A stretch of 64,000 nucleotides of DNA from the NCBI GenBank assembly GCA_026004795.1, contig BPJV01000004.1:1-64000 (forward strand), in the 5' to 3' direction. The notes beneath the pieces were generated by a model, which made no database searches, had not been told where the DNA came from, and saw only the letters and a list, made by a program, of their open reading frames with translations. Below, in pieces: positions 8,982-17,065 of the stretch. The translations under genes were made by a program, and so were the position numbers. Origin of the DNA: Pirellulaceae bacterium (GTDB lineage Bacteria; Planctomycetota; Planctomycetia; Pirellulales; Pirellulaceae). How positions within the stretch are numbered: the stretch's first letter is position 1; each line of letters opens with the position of its first letter.

Positions 8982-9937
8982 CGAGCCTGAGTGGCTGCTC
9001 CCGGCCATTGGTCCCACCACCGGCGGAATTGTTCCCATTGTTGCCGGAGGAAATTCTGTTGGGTGGGTGATAGTCGATCGTCGGCCTGGACCGGATGCTG
9101 GTACGCCATATGGCCTTCGAGCACCATCAGCTCTTTGTAGTACAGCACCAAGTCCGGTCCCTCGTCGAAGCGCGCCAGGACGGCCAGTGCTTCGTCGAGT
9201 TGTTGAGCCAAGAGACGCGATTGCGGGTCCCCCTGCTGGGCTTGTTGGCACAGCTGGACCAAACGAAGCACGGGCTGAGGGAGTGCGTTGCCGACACCGG
9301 TAATCGCTCCGGCTGCGCCACAGCGGACGAACCCATGGAACACTTGGGTGTCCACTCCCACCATCAGCGTCAGTTCGGGATCGCCACTGGTGATATGTTC
9401 AGCGGCATAAGTCAGTGCCTCACGCCCGCCGAATTCCTTGAAGCCCAAGAGATTCGAGTGTTTTTCGCGCAGCGCAAAGAATAGCTCGGCGCGAGTTTCG
9501 AATCCGTAATAGGGGCTGTTGTAAATCACCGCGGGCAGATCGGGAGCAGCCGCCAAGACAGCGGAAAAGTGAGCGGCTTGTGCCGCAACAGAAGTTCCTC
9601 GGGAAAGGACACGAGGGATGACCATCAAACCGGCTGCTCCTACTTCGGCAGCATGGCGCGCATGCCCCACTGCTGCTGCCGTATTCTGGGCTCCAGTCCC
9701 CACGACGACAGGAATCCCGGCGGATGCTAATCGTGCCACACCTTCTTGCCGTTGTGCATCGGACAACAATGGCCACTCGCCCATTGAGCCGCAATAGACG
9801 ACCGCTCGCATGCCGCAGTCGATGAGCCGCCGCGCCGTATGAACCAGTTCGTCATAATCTGGCCGCCCCTGCCCATCACAAGGAGTCATCAGCGCAGGAA
9901 TGCAACCAGTGAAAACCGTGCTAGAAGTCGAAGTCAT
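8978..9937 (-). CDS. DapA-family lyase/deaminase, probably 1-pyrroline-4-hydroxy-2-carboxylate deaminase-like
   Basis: This is a TIM-barrel enzyme of 319 residues. The Schiff-base lysine is K167 in LLGFKEFGG and the catalytic tyrosine is Y139 in AVIYNSPYYG. The blocks VVYCGSMGEWPLL, GLMVIPRVLSRG and GFVRCGAAGAITGVGN match my memory of the hydroxyproline-degradation deaminase subgroup better than dihydrodipicolinate synthase itself. That subgroup releases ammonia to give 2,5-dioxopentanoate. The rest of that pathway is not in the window. The start at 9937 has an AGAAGG-type site very close to the ATG; an upstream in-frame ATG at 10036 lacks homology. The stop codon overlaps the stop of the convergent acyltransferase by four bases. 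Confidence 0.75.
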   Translation of the reverse strand: MTSTSSTVFTGCIPALMTPCDGQGRPDYDELVHTARRLIDCGMRAVVYCGSMGEWPLLSDAQRQEGVARLASAGIPVVVGTGAQNTAAAVGHARHAAEVGAAGLMVIPRVLSRGTSVAAQAAHFSAVLAAAPDLPAVIYNSPYYGFETRAELFFALREKHSNLLGFKEFGGREALTYAAEHITSGDPELTLMVGVDTQVFHGFVRCGAAGAITGVGNALPQPVLRLVQLCQQAQQGDPQSRLLAQQLDEALAVLARFDEGPDLVLYYKELMVLEGHMAYQHPVQADDRLSPTQQNFLRQQWEQFRRWWDQWPGAATQAR

Positions 9938-10010
9938 CCTTCTTCTCACAAAACATGAGTACGAAATCCTGTGATAATGGTCGGGCGTTTGACCACCGAT
10001 CGCTTGAATC

Positions 10011-10070
10011 TCAGGCTTATGGCCTCCCATCGTCAAACGGTCAGGCGTTTAGCCTCCCATCGTCTAACAA
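10011..10070. repeat. 30-bp direct repeat, two units
   Basis: The two units at 10011-10040 and 10041-10070 share TCAGGC and GCCTCCCATCGTC at the same positions. A weaker third copy, TCGGGCGTTTGACC, begins at 9981. Confidence 0.75.
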
Positions 10071-10179
10071 GATAGCCTTCCCCGTCGAAGTTGACCATCC
10101 GCGCACTTCAGTGCCATCAGCGATATGGCGAGCCACCCAGAGCGCGGGATCGCCACACACCTCCCCTTGTTACCACGTC

Positions 10180-10245
10180 GTAGTATCCGCCAGAATTCCC
10201 CTGCCTAACCAAGTAGTAGAATTCGCCAAAATTCCCTTGCTTGAC
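10180..10245. repeat. 33-bp imperfect direct repeat, two units
   Basis: The units starting at 10180 and 10213 both read GTAGTA, then CGCCA-AATTCCC, then TGC. Differences are scattered, so this is an old duplication. Confidence 0.65.
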
Positions 10246-10263
10246 TATTCTTTAGTATTCTTT

Positions 10264-10350
10264 AGTGCCACCCACCTTCATATCACTCGCGAACTTCGGC
10301 AATTGGGGCAAATTGAGTGCCACCCATTTATTGCAAATTGAAAGCCACCC
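10264..10350 (+). repeat. Copies of the AGTGCCACCCA motif
   Basis: AGTGCCACCCACC lies at 10264, AGTGCCACCCA at 10316 and AAGCCACCCA at 10342. Further plus-oriented copies lie at 10735 and 11116, and inverted copies at 12975 and 13239. The motif therefore brackets the transposase gene in opposite orientations. Confidence 0.7.
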
Positions 10351-10722
10351 ATTTATTGGGTTGCCACAAATGTCTCTGCGATAAGAGGTTAGGATCCGCG
10401 GGTTGGTGAGTCGTCGCGTCGGCATGCTGTCCCTGCGGTACTGTTGGGCGATTGGCGAAGTCTTTCGAACGGCTGTAAGCATCACTCGCCAGGCAGGTCC
10501 AGGCGACTGTGGAGTTTGGGCGAAGCCCTAGCGGCACCTCCCCGCAGGGGCCAGACCAAACTAGCCCGGGGCAAGGCCGTTAAGCGAGTACCGCTCGCAT
10601 GCGGCCGACGCCCTGGGTGGCAGAAGATCGACACGATCCCTGATCAACCTGAAGGGGCGACCTATCGATGCGGCGAAGGCATTTGAATTCCACGTGCCTG
10701 TGAGCCGCAGCATGACCTATAA

Positions 10723-11502
10723 GATCAAAACTTGAGTGCCACCCACTGTGTGGATTCGATTTGGTGCTGCCCCGTGGATGGCTGGGCTTTGTAGGTGGGG
10801 GTGATTCAAGGCCAGGGCAATAATAGTCACGGCCTGACTGTCCAGCAGCAGGCCGGTTCCGTGGGAGCTGGCTGTGGATTTGGGGTGCGGAGGGGGAAGG
10901 GAGACTGGGAGGGGGAGAATGCTGTGAGGGGTGGGGGTGGATGGAGGCCGATAAGGGGGAGACGGGGGGGAGGCTGGCCGGAATGCCTTGGCTGGCTGGC
11001 AAGATGCTCTTTGGTGAGCCAGCGGCCCGCAGTGAGATCGTTACAATCTAGCAAGCAAAGAAACCTATCCGCATTTCGCTCCTTGGTGAGCCGGGGCGGC
11101 TAGGATCAAAACTTGAGTGCCACCCACTGTTCGGATTCGATTTGGTGCTGCCCTGTGGCTGATTGGGCTTTGTAGGTGGGAGTGATTCAAGGACAGCTCA
11201 ATAAAGGCCAGGTCAATAACAGGTCAACGGCAGGACCGTCCGACAGTAGGCCGGTTCCACGGGAGCTGGCAATTTGATTTGAGGGCGTGGAGGCGGAAGG
11301 GAGACTGGGAGGGGGAGAATGCTGTGAGGGGTGGGGGTGGATGGAGGCCGATAAGGGGGAGACGGGGGGGGAGGCTGGCCGGAATGCCGCGGCTGGCTGG
11401 CAAGATGCTCTTTGGTGAGCCAGCGGTCCGCAGTGAGATCGGTACAATCTAGCAAGCAAAGAAACCTATCCGCATTTCGCCCCTTGGTGAGCCGGGGCGG
11501 CT
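10723..11502. repeat. Tandem duplication, period 381 bases
   Basis: Copy A runs from 10723 to 11103 and copy B from 11104 to about 11502. Both start GATCAAAACTTGAGTGCCAC and both end GCCGGGGCGGCT. They share a long G-rich middle and the block CAAGCAAAGAAACC. Point differences and a few small indels show moderate age. Copy B ends about 50 bases from the 3' end of the transposase. Confidence 0.9.
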
Positions 11503-11551
11503 CGCCGCGCGATTGGGAGGAAGGGCGAAGGGATTAACTGGGCAGTTGCGC

Positions 11552-12790
11552 TCAGGTCGGCGGGGAGGAAAAACACTGATCGGCCAGCCGCTGGCCTCGA
11601 GCCCAGCGGCGACCAGTCCGCTCGGCATGCCGACTCATGCTCTCGGAGCGACCGGCACACGTGCTGCGGCCGAAGTAGCGACCAAAGTTCCACACCACGT
11701 CGCACCACAACCCAGCGTCTATCCCCAACTTCGCCAACACCCCCTGCACACCAGCAGGCGGCTTGCCAGAAGCTCCCCCGCTGTGGACCGCCGACTCGGC
11801 TGACTTGGTCGAATCGGTCGACTGGCCGCCATGGCCACTGAGCGGGCTCTTCTGCGCGGCAACCCACTCCAACAGCTTACGGTACTCCTCCCAGGAGAGC
11901 ATCAAAAACCCCTTGTCGCTGGCTCGCACACCGCCACGGTGCACTTGCGGGTCGGCCGCCGAAATGCTCGCATCGGCCGACAACGGCGCTAACCAACCGT
12001 CGCGGGCAATACGCTGGCCGGTCGGATTGCGTCGCTGACGCTGCCTCCTCTGCTTGATCTGCGCCGAGGTGTGCGTGCGGAGAATCTCCCCCGCCTGCTC
12101 GGTAGGGATCGATCGGATCGGATAAGCGGCCGAGGCTATCGTCTGGCCCTGCTGCGCTTGGATCCGATCGTAGGCCGAAGTGAACGGGGCCTGGGAGGGC
12201 TGGCTGGCCATGGCAGCACGCACAGGGTTGAGGTCCACGTACATCGCGCAGGCCAATAGACCGGCTTCGTCGGTCAGCCGCTGCGCCTTGAATCGCCCCT
12301 CCCAAAATCGTCCGGTGACGTCGTCCTGGCGATTGGCCATGCGGGCGATCGGCTCGCACAGGGCACGCATCAGCCAGGAGATGTCCGACAGTCGCCGACG
12401 CACGGTGTCCAGCCGCTGTGGATCGGCCAGCAGGGCCGCCACGTCGCTGTCGGTCGGCTCTCCCAGATGCTCTTCCAAGCGGTGCCCGGGGAACAGCCGT
12501 AGCCACCGGATGGCCACTTCCCGGTCGCTCCACTGAGCGACGACGTCGGGGCGGGTGCGGAGGATGACGTGCAAGTGGTTGGACATGATGGCATAGGTGA
12601 GTACGTCGATGCCGAAGACCGAGGCGAGGGCCTCGAGGCGGCGTCGGATCCACTCGCGGCGGTAGCTATAGTCTTGGCCGGAGAGGGGATCGACCCCAGC
12701 GAGAAAGGCACGGCGGACACAGCGTTGGACGCAGTGGACGATGGCGATTTCGTCGGGAGTCCACTGTTCGGCACGTTTGGGTCTTCCCAT
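11552..12790 (-). CDS. REP-associated (Y1-type, IS200-like) transposase
   Basis: The product is a 412-residue single-strand DNA transposase of the HUH superfamily. The HUH pair is H72 and H74 in MSNHLHVILRTRPD. The family blocks RFWEGRFKAQ (161-170) and YVDLNPVRA (184-192) follow, with Y184 a candidate nucleophile. The C-terminal third (LSWEEYRKLLEW, then basic segments) is longer than in enterobacterial relatives. The start at 12790 is fixed by CAGGAG seven bases upstream and by the N-terminus MGRPKRAEQW; a longer frame to 12916 reads through duplicated non-coding DNA. The 5' end and upstream region are duplicated immediately behind the gene. The frame is intact, so the enzyme may be active. 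Confidence 0.88.
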   Translation of the reverse strand: MGRPKRAEQWTPDEIAIVHCVQRCVRRAFLAGVDPLSGQDYSYRREWIRRRLEALASVFGIDVLTYAIMSNHLHVILRTRPDVVAQWSDREVAIRWLRLFPGHRLEEHLGEPTDSDVAALLADPQRLDTVRRRLSDISWLMRALCEPIARMANRQDDVTGRFWEGRFKAQRLTDEAGLLACAMYVDLNPVRAAMASQPSQAPFTSAYDRIQAQQGQTIASAAYPIRSIPTEQAGEILRTHTSAQIKQRRQRQRRNPTGQRIARDGWLAPLSADASISAADPQVHRGGVRASDKGFLMLSWEEYRKLLEWVAAQKSPLSGHGGQSTDSTKSAESAVHSGGASGKPPAGVQGVLAKLGIDAGLWCDVVWNFGRYFGRSTCAGRSESMSRHAERTGRRWARGQRLADQCFSSPPT

Positions 12791-13260
12791 GGGGCAACTC
12801 CTGGGGGAGCAGACGAAACAGGGCAGCAAATACCGTTGGCTGGCTTCCCCGCCACGGCAGGGCACCTCGACCGACGCAGGGCCACCAGGCCAATGGGCAC
12901 AAGGCACCCCGCCCAAGCGGCGGCAAGCGGGTAGACACCATTAGAGCAGATCGGCCGAGCGATGGCAAGAAGAAAGTGGGTGGCACCAAAAGGAATGGCA
13001 CCATGGCGATTTCGTCGGGAGTCCACTGTTCGGCACGTTTGGGTCTTCCCATGGGGGCAACTCCTGGGGGAGGAGACGAAACAGGGCAGCAAATACCGTT
13101 GGCTGGCTTCCCCGCCACGGCAGGGCACCTCGACCGACGCAGGGCCACCAGGCCAATGGGCACAAGGCACCCCGCCCAAGCGGCGGCAAGCGGGCAGACA
13201 CCATTAGAGCAGATCGGCCGAGCGATGGCAAGAAGAAAGTGGGTGGCACCAAAAGGAATG
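12741..13260. repeat. 261-base tandem duplication of the transposase 5' region
   Basis: Copy 1 (12741-13001) contains the first codons of the transposase and its upstream leader. Copy 2 (13002-13260) repeats this, including the start codon, the AGGAG site and about 16 codons, then breaks off. The copies differ by an extra G in copy 2 just beside the start codon and by a few substitutions. Copy 2 is therefore a truncated pseudo-start. Confidence 0.92.
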
Positions 13261-13526
13261 TTGGCACCAAAAGGAATGGCACCAAAACGAGTGGCGGGCT
13301 AAGAAGAGGTTGTTGGATTTGTTCCGATGGTCCGGAATGTGTTATAAAGAGGATTCAACTACTCGTCGCGGCAGGCAGCTTCATGGTGCAGTTTCGCGTT
13401 TGGTGCTTCTATGGGGGAGCGGCGGCCGGTCGCGCAATGGCTCGACATCACATGCTTAATTACATGCTGTGAAGATGATCGAACAGGGCGGATCAACTCG
13501 TTGCTAAATAGATAGAGGTTGGTTGG
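13261..13526. other. Leader region before the PEP-CTERM gene
   Basis: After two more short GGCACCAAAAGGAATG copies (to about 13290), the base composition becomes more AT-rich. AGAGGTTGG lies just before the ATG at 13527. No clear promoter was seen. Confidence 0.4.
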
Positions 13527-14258
13527 ATGTACCGTTGGGAAGAAACGTTGGATCGGTATTGGGGCTTCCGGTCACTCTGGGCGGTGGGTTTATGGTCCTT
13601 TTTGTTCGTGTCGACGCATAACCTTCATGCCGATATCTGGGTGAATGAAATCCACTATGCGAACAAAGGCGCAGATAAGGGTGAGTTCGTGGAGATTGTG
13701 GTTTCGCCGGCGTCGGCATCAATCGCTCTCAGCTCGGTAAGGTTATCTCTTTACAACGGTGACAACAAAGAAAGATATGATTCTTATCATTATCTGGACT
13801 CATTCACCCTCGGTCAAAATGTGGGTGGCTTTTGCATTTATTACAAAGAGATAAGTGGAATTCAAAACGGTGCACCAGATGGCTGGGCTGTGGACATTGT
13901 AGGAGACAGCGGTTCACTGGTAGAGTTTAAATCGTATGGGGGCGTCTTTACTGCGGCGGACGGGCCAGCTAGCGGGAAGAAGTCAGTCGATATTGGGGTG
14001 GCGGAATCTGATAGCAGCACGGAGGAAGGGTATTCCCTGCAGCTTGTTGGTGGCCCCGGCTCCAAGGCTGCCGACTTTGAATGGCAAAGTCCGGCAGCTG
14101 CAAGTCCTGGCTTCGTCAATAACGGACAGACTTTCACTGCGGTTCCTGAGCCGTCGGCGGGGCTAATCGTGGCGGTAGTTATCGGGTGGGGAGTGTTTCG
14201 CCGCCGTTGTCGAACCGTTTTATTGGATGGATCGTCTCTGGCTGTTCGGGCATGCTGA
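13527..14258 (+). CDS. PEP-CTERM exported protein with lamin-tail-like domain
   Basis: This 243-residue protein has a signal peptide (Arg-Ser, then LWAVGLWSFLFVS, probable cleavage after HADIW or just before). The domain from about residue 37 begins WVNEIHYANKGADKGEFVEIV, as in lamin-tail (LTD) domains. Near the C-terminus it carries VPEPSAGLIVAVVIGWGVF followed by RRRCR, the tripartite PEP-CTERM sorting signal. An unusual 16-residue tail follows the Arg cluster. PEP-CTERM proteins are exported and processed by an exosortase, which is not in this window. A surface or extracellular-matrix role is inferred. Its A+T-richer codon use, unlike the neighbouring genes, and its place beside a repeat island hint at recent acquisition. 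Confidence 0.85.
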   Translation: MYRWEETLDRYWGFRSLWAVGLWSFLFVSTHNLHADIWVNEIHYANKGADKGEFVEIVVSPASASIALSSVRLSLYNGDNKERYDSYHYLDSFTLGQNVGGFCIYYKEISGIQNGAPDGWAVDIVGDSGSLVEFKSYGGVFTAADGPASGKKSVDIGVAESDSSTEEGYSLQLVGGPGSKAADFEWQSPAAASPGFVNNGQTFTAVPEPSAGLIVAVVIGWGVFRRRCRTVLLDGSSLAVRAC

Positions 14259-14599
14259 CAAATGAAGGGTGGGTATGCCACTGGGAGGGGGAAGTCGAGA
14301 GGTGGCTTGGGGCGCGATGGTATTGAGCGAGAACGCCTTTCTGGGTTGTCGCAGGTAGGTTCCCGGAAGCTCGGTGCCAAATGGGGTATCGGAGGTGGAG
14401 TGAGCGATTCGATTGCGAAGGAGGTGGTGTATCTAGGAGCTATGCGGCGACGCGCACTGGGCGAGCAACGGAATTATCGAATTCCGGGGTTGAGGTAATG
14501 GGGCTTGCCTGGTTAGCTGGGGGTTTGCTAAAGCATAAAAGGATTTTTTAGCTCCGCGGACGCTGCGGATGGAACTACCCCTTATAGGAATCCGATACG
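14259..14599. other. Intergenic region
   Basis: This 341-base gap is purine-rich with no credible gene. TAGGAA lies about 12 bases before the DUF4254 start. No terminator or promoter stands out. Confidence 0.4.
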
Positions 14600-15202
14600 A
14601 TGATAGATGTAAGCGAAGTCGTCAAGCTACATGAACTGACCGTGGTCCGATGGCATACGGAACCGGTGGACAATCCTTATCAGGGGGTGTGGGAACTGAT
14701 TTGTGAGCAGCATTCCTACAATTTCCAACTGTGGCATCAGGAGGATATTGCGCGCAGCCCCACGGCGAGTGATACGGAGATTGCAGAGGTAAAGCGGCAG
14801 ATCGATCGGCTCAACCAAGCGCGAAATGACTACATCGAGAAGATCGACGATTGGATCACCCAAGAGGTAGAGCGACGCGGAATCTCACCTCTTCCCGAGG
14901 CCAGGCTGAACACAGAAACGGCAGGCAGTGCCATCGATCGCCTCAGCATCATGGCGCTGCGTCTTTATCACTACCTCGAACAGCTCGAACGCGATGATGT
15001 CGATGCTGCCCATCGCCAAAAGGTGGAGCAACGAATTGCGCTATGTCGTCAACAGAAGCATGATCTGAGCCAGTCGTTGCAACACCTGCTTGACGGCATT
15101 GCCGATGGTGCGTTTCTTCACAAGACCTATCGGCAGATGAAAATGTACAACGATCCGTCGCTCAATCCTTATCTCTACCGTCAACAGGCGATCACGAAGT
15201 AG
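14600..15202 (+). CDS. DUF4254 family protein
   Basis: The 200-residue soluble, mostly helical protein has the block WELICEQHSYNFQLWHQEDIAR (residues 31-52), with conserved His, Asn, Trp-His and Glu-Asp that I associate with DUF4254. A charged helical middle (residues 54-80) could form a coiled coil. A second conserved patch is NTETAGSAIDRLSIMALRLYH. The family has no established biochemical function. In some genomes DUF4254 genes lie near glycosyltransferases, but none is here. The gene stands alone between long gaps. Confidence 0.8.
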   Translation: MIDVSEVVKLHELTVVRWHTEPVDNPYQGVWELICEQHSYNFQLWHQEDIARSPTASDTEIAEVKRQIDRLNQARNDYIEKIDDWITQEVERRGISPLPEARLNTETAGSAIDRLSIMALRLYHYLEQLERDDVDAAHRQKVEQRIALCRQQKHDLSQSLQHLLDGIADGAFLHKTYRQMKMYNDPSLNPYLYRQQAITK

Positions 15203-15314
15203 GCATTCGCTTGCTGGTTGTGTCCAGCGTCATCAACCCAGTAAGCTGCCGCTTTAGCTGCCGCAGCCACGTCGTCTGTAGGTTTTTTATCGGCTTGATT
15301 GGCGAAGCTGAAGT

Positions 15315-16250
15315 TTACTTGCGCAGTTGAAACTGCTTGGCGATGTCCTCTAGATTAAGCTGAGGCGGTGTTGGTTCGTCTTGACCTTCGGCAAGTTCTC
15401 CGACCGCGGGAGCGTCGATCGCCAATCCCTGTTCGGGAACAGGAAGGTGGGCTGTCCATACAATGGCATTGCCTACCAGGCGGAGCATTTCTGGACGTCC
15501 CCAATTCCAGTGAACATGACCGCCGGTGAAGCCGAATGAGCGACCACCGTTAGGCCGTGCGAACGCCCACGCGGTGATCTGCGGGCGTCCTTCAGCCACC
15601 TCCTTGCGTACTGTCGGGTTACCGCTGTGTGGGCCATCCGGGCGACGCATTGTCTCCGGAGGCGGCACGGCCGACAGAATCGGTGTCACGCCCTGCATAT
15701 CCTGGGGAAACCGCATGTGGAAATACCATTCATCATTGGCGGAAAAAGGAGGCACGCCGCGCGTGATGGGATGTTCAGGCAATTCAATGTACTGAGCGGT
15801 CCAATGGGGATTGACCGACCAGTGGGTTTCGAAGTAACCGCCAAGCCATCGCAGGAACTCGGCTCCCGCCTTATCCTTGGGGACCTCGACAGCGTAGTGA
15901 AGGCAGACGAATCCCGCGCCACGATCCATCTGTTTCCCTAACGTTTCGAGGTGTGGCAAGGCGGGATGGCGATCACCTCCATCGCAGTACATTACGATTG
16001 TGTCGGCATCGTCGAGGATCGATTCGTCGGCCGGCCAGCCGTTGCTCAGGACGACGCATTCCACCGCACGGCCCATGGCACGTTCGATGGTATCGGCCAA
16101 GATGCGGCAGCCGGCCAAATGCTCATGAGCCCCATAACCATGCGATGGCTTTCCCGCTAAGAAAACAATCTTGCGCACTTCTTGGCTATGAGCGAGATGG
16201 GCGACAGAAAGAAACAGGGGGAATAGGAGCATCACCAAACGACGGATCAT
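15315..16250 (-). CDS. Exported ThuA-like domain protein
   Basis: The 311-residue product begins with a signal peptide (MIRRLVMLLFPLFLSVAHLA, cleavage near HSQ). The class I amidotransferase-like ThuA fold follows: VRKIVFLAGKPSHGYGAHEH, then DDADTIVMYCDGGD, GFVCLHYAVE and the C-terminal GFTGGHVHWNWG. ThuA-like domains are named after a trehalose-utilisation gene and are very common as exported proteins in Planctomycetes, where they are thought to act in carbohydrate metabolism; the reaction is unknown. The start at 16250 is chosen because the signal peptide begins there, while the frame upstream to 16346 has no signal. Confidence 0.88.
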   Translation of the reverse strand: MIRRLVMLLFPLFLSVAHLAHSQEVRKIVFLAGKPSHGYGAHEHLAGCRILADTIERAMGRAVECVVLSNGWPADESILDDADTIVMYCDGGDRHPALPHLETLGKQMDRGAGFVCLHYAVEVPKDKAGAEFLRWLGGYFETHWSVNPHWTAQYIELPEHPITRGVPPFSANDEWYFHMRFPQDMQGVTPILSAVPPPETMRRPDGPHSGNPTVRKEVAEGRPQITAWAFARPNGGRSFGFTGGHVHWNWGRPEMLRLVGNAIVWTAHLPVPEQGLAIDAPAVGELAEGQDEPTPPQLNLEDIAKQFQLRK

Positions 16251-17065
16251 TGCCTCTGGACTCCGGTGGGATTCAATGTTCAATAGGAAAAAAGCGAGGA
16301 AGGACGGAGAGCCATTCTTTATGGCCCCAGCGCCATGACTATTCACGATACCATGTCTCTGTTCAGTTGCAAGCGCCTGCGCTGGCGCGGTTGCCTACGC
16401 GTTCACTGGCATCGCGGTTAGGCGGCGTGGTGATCTCTAGGAGCGTTACGGCGACGGCGAAGCTACGGATGGCTTCATCCGACAGGGTTTGCCAGCAACC
16501 TATCGGTGCTGGTAGCTCAGCGCATGACCGCTCAGGCCCACGAACCGCCTGCAGAAGAGTTCATCGGTGGCATTCATCGATGGCATGCCGGCAGTCGTTA
16601 GCCAGACCGACGTAGGGCTTCTGTTGGCTCCAACTTCTATCGGTCCATAGAAATCCTGCTGCTCCCTTTCATCGATTCGCCTGAAGGACCTGCTTCCGGG
16701 AGCTATGCGGAGCCCAGGTGTTAACGCTTGACCACCGGCAGGACGCCGCCGAAGCGCGATTCAACAGTATCGCATACGTGGGAACATTGGCCCGTGCGCG
16801 GTTGCAGATGGTGTGTTTATTGAGGGTGAGAGTTCTTTTTTTCTAGCTGAGGGGCCCTTTTGTTCCAGAGGCTAAAGTGAGCGGTTGCCGGTGAGCGGGC
16901 GGAGGCCTGGCTGCCGAATCAAGCTCGGTGGATGGCGACGGGCAATGGAACGGCGGCTGATGCGCACGTGAGGCGAAATGCGGCCGTTGACAAAAGGGGG
17001 CGACGGGTAGGTTTGCATCCGCACAGAAACACGTATTCCACGATTCCGCAGGGAACTGCAATTCA
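16251..17065. other. 815-base region without a recognisable gene
   Basis: Open frames exist on both strands but their translations have no recognisable motif and overlap heavily. No repeat, tRNA or terminator with a T-tract was found. Confidence 0.5.

Larger units (their letters stand above)
9938..11551. other. 1.6-kb non-coding repeat island, left part
   Basis: No plausible gene lies here. The stretch contains two short tandem repeats (10011-10070 and 10180-10245), several copies of AGTGCCACCCA and two copies of a roughly 381-base unit. It separates the DapA-family gene from the 3' end of the REP-associated transposase. Confidence 0.7.
10264..13260 (-). mobile_element. Putative REP-associated transposase element with flanking repeats
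   Basis: The element comprises the transposase gene plus repeat arrays on both sides. Plus-oriented GTGCCACCCAC copies lie left of the gene and inverted ones lie right of it, which is the arrangement expected if the motif is recognised by the enzyme. No target-site duplication was identified. The boundaries given are those of the outermost motif and the right-hand duplication, and are approximate. Confidence 0.5.

Noticed and set aside
10011-10245. Short repeats considered as a CRISPR array
   Set aside because: The units are adjacent without spacers, only two copies each, and no cas gene is in the window.
11877-12653. 258-codon frame inside the transposase gene
   Set aside because: It is a second frame of the transposase with Arg/Pro/His-rich composition. 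The HUH motif is in the other frame.
12791-12916. N-terminal extension of the transposase to 12916
   Set aside because: The extra 42 codons lie in duplicated leader DNA and precede a well-placed AGGAG and the family N-terminus at 12790.
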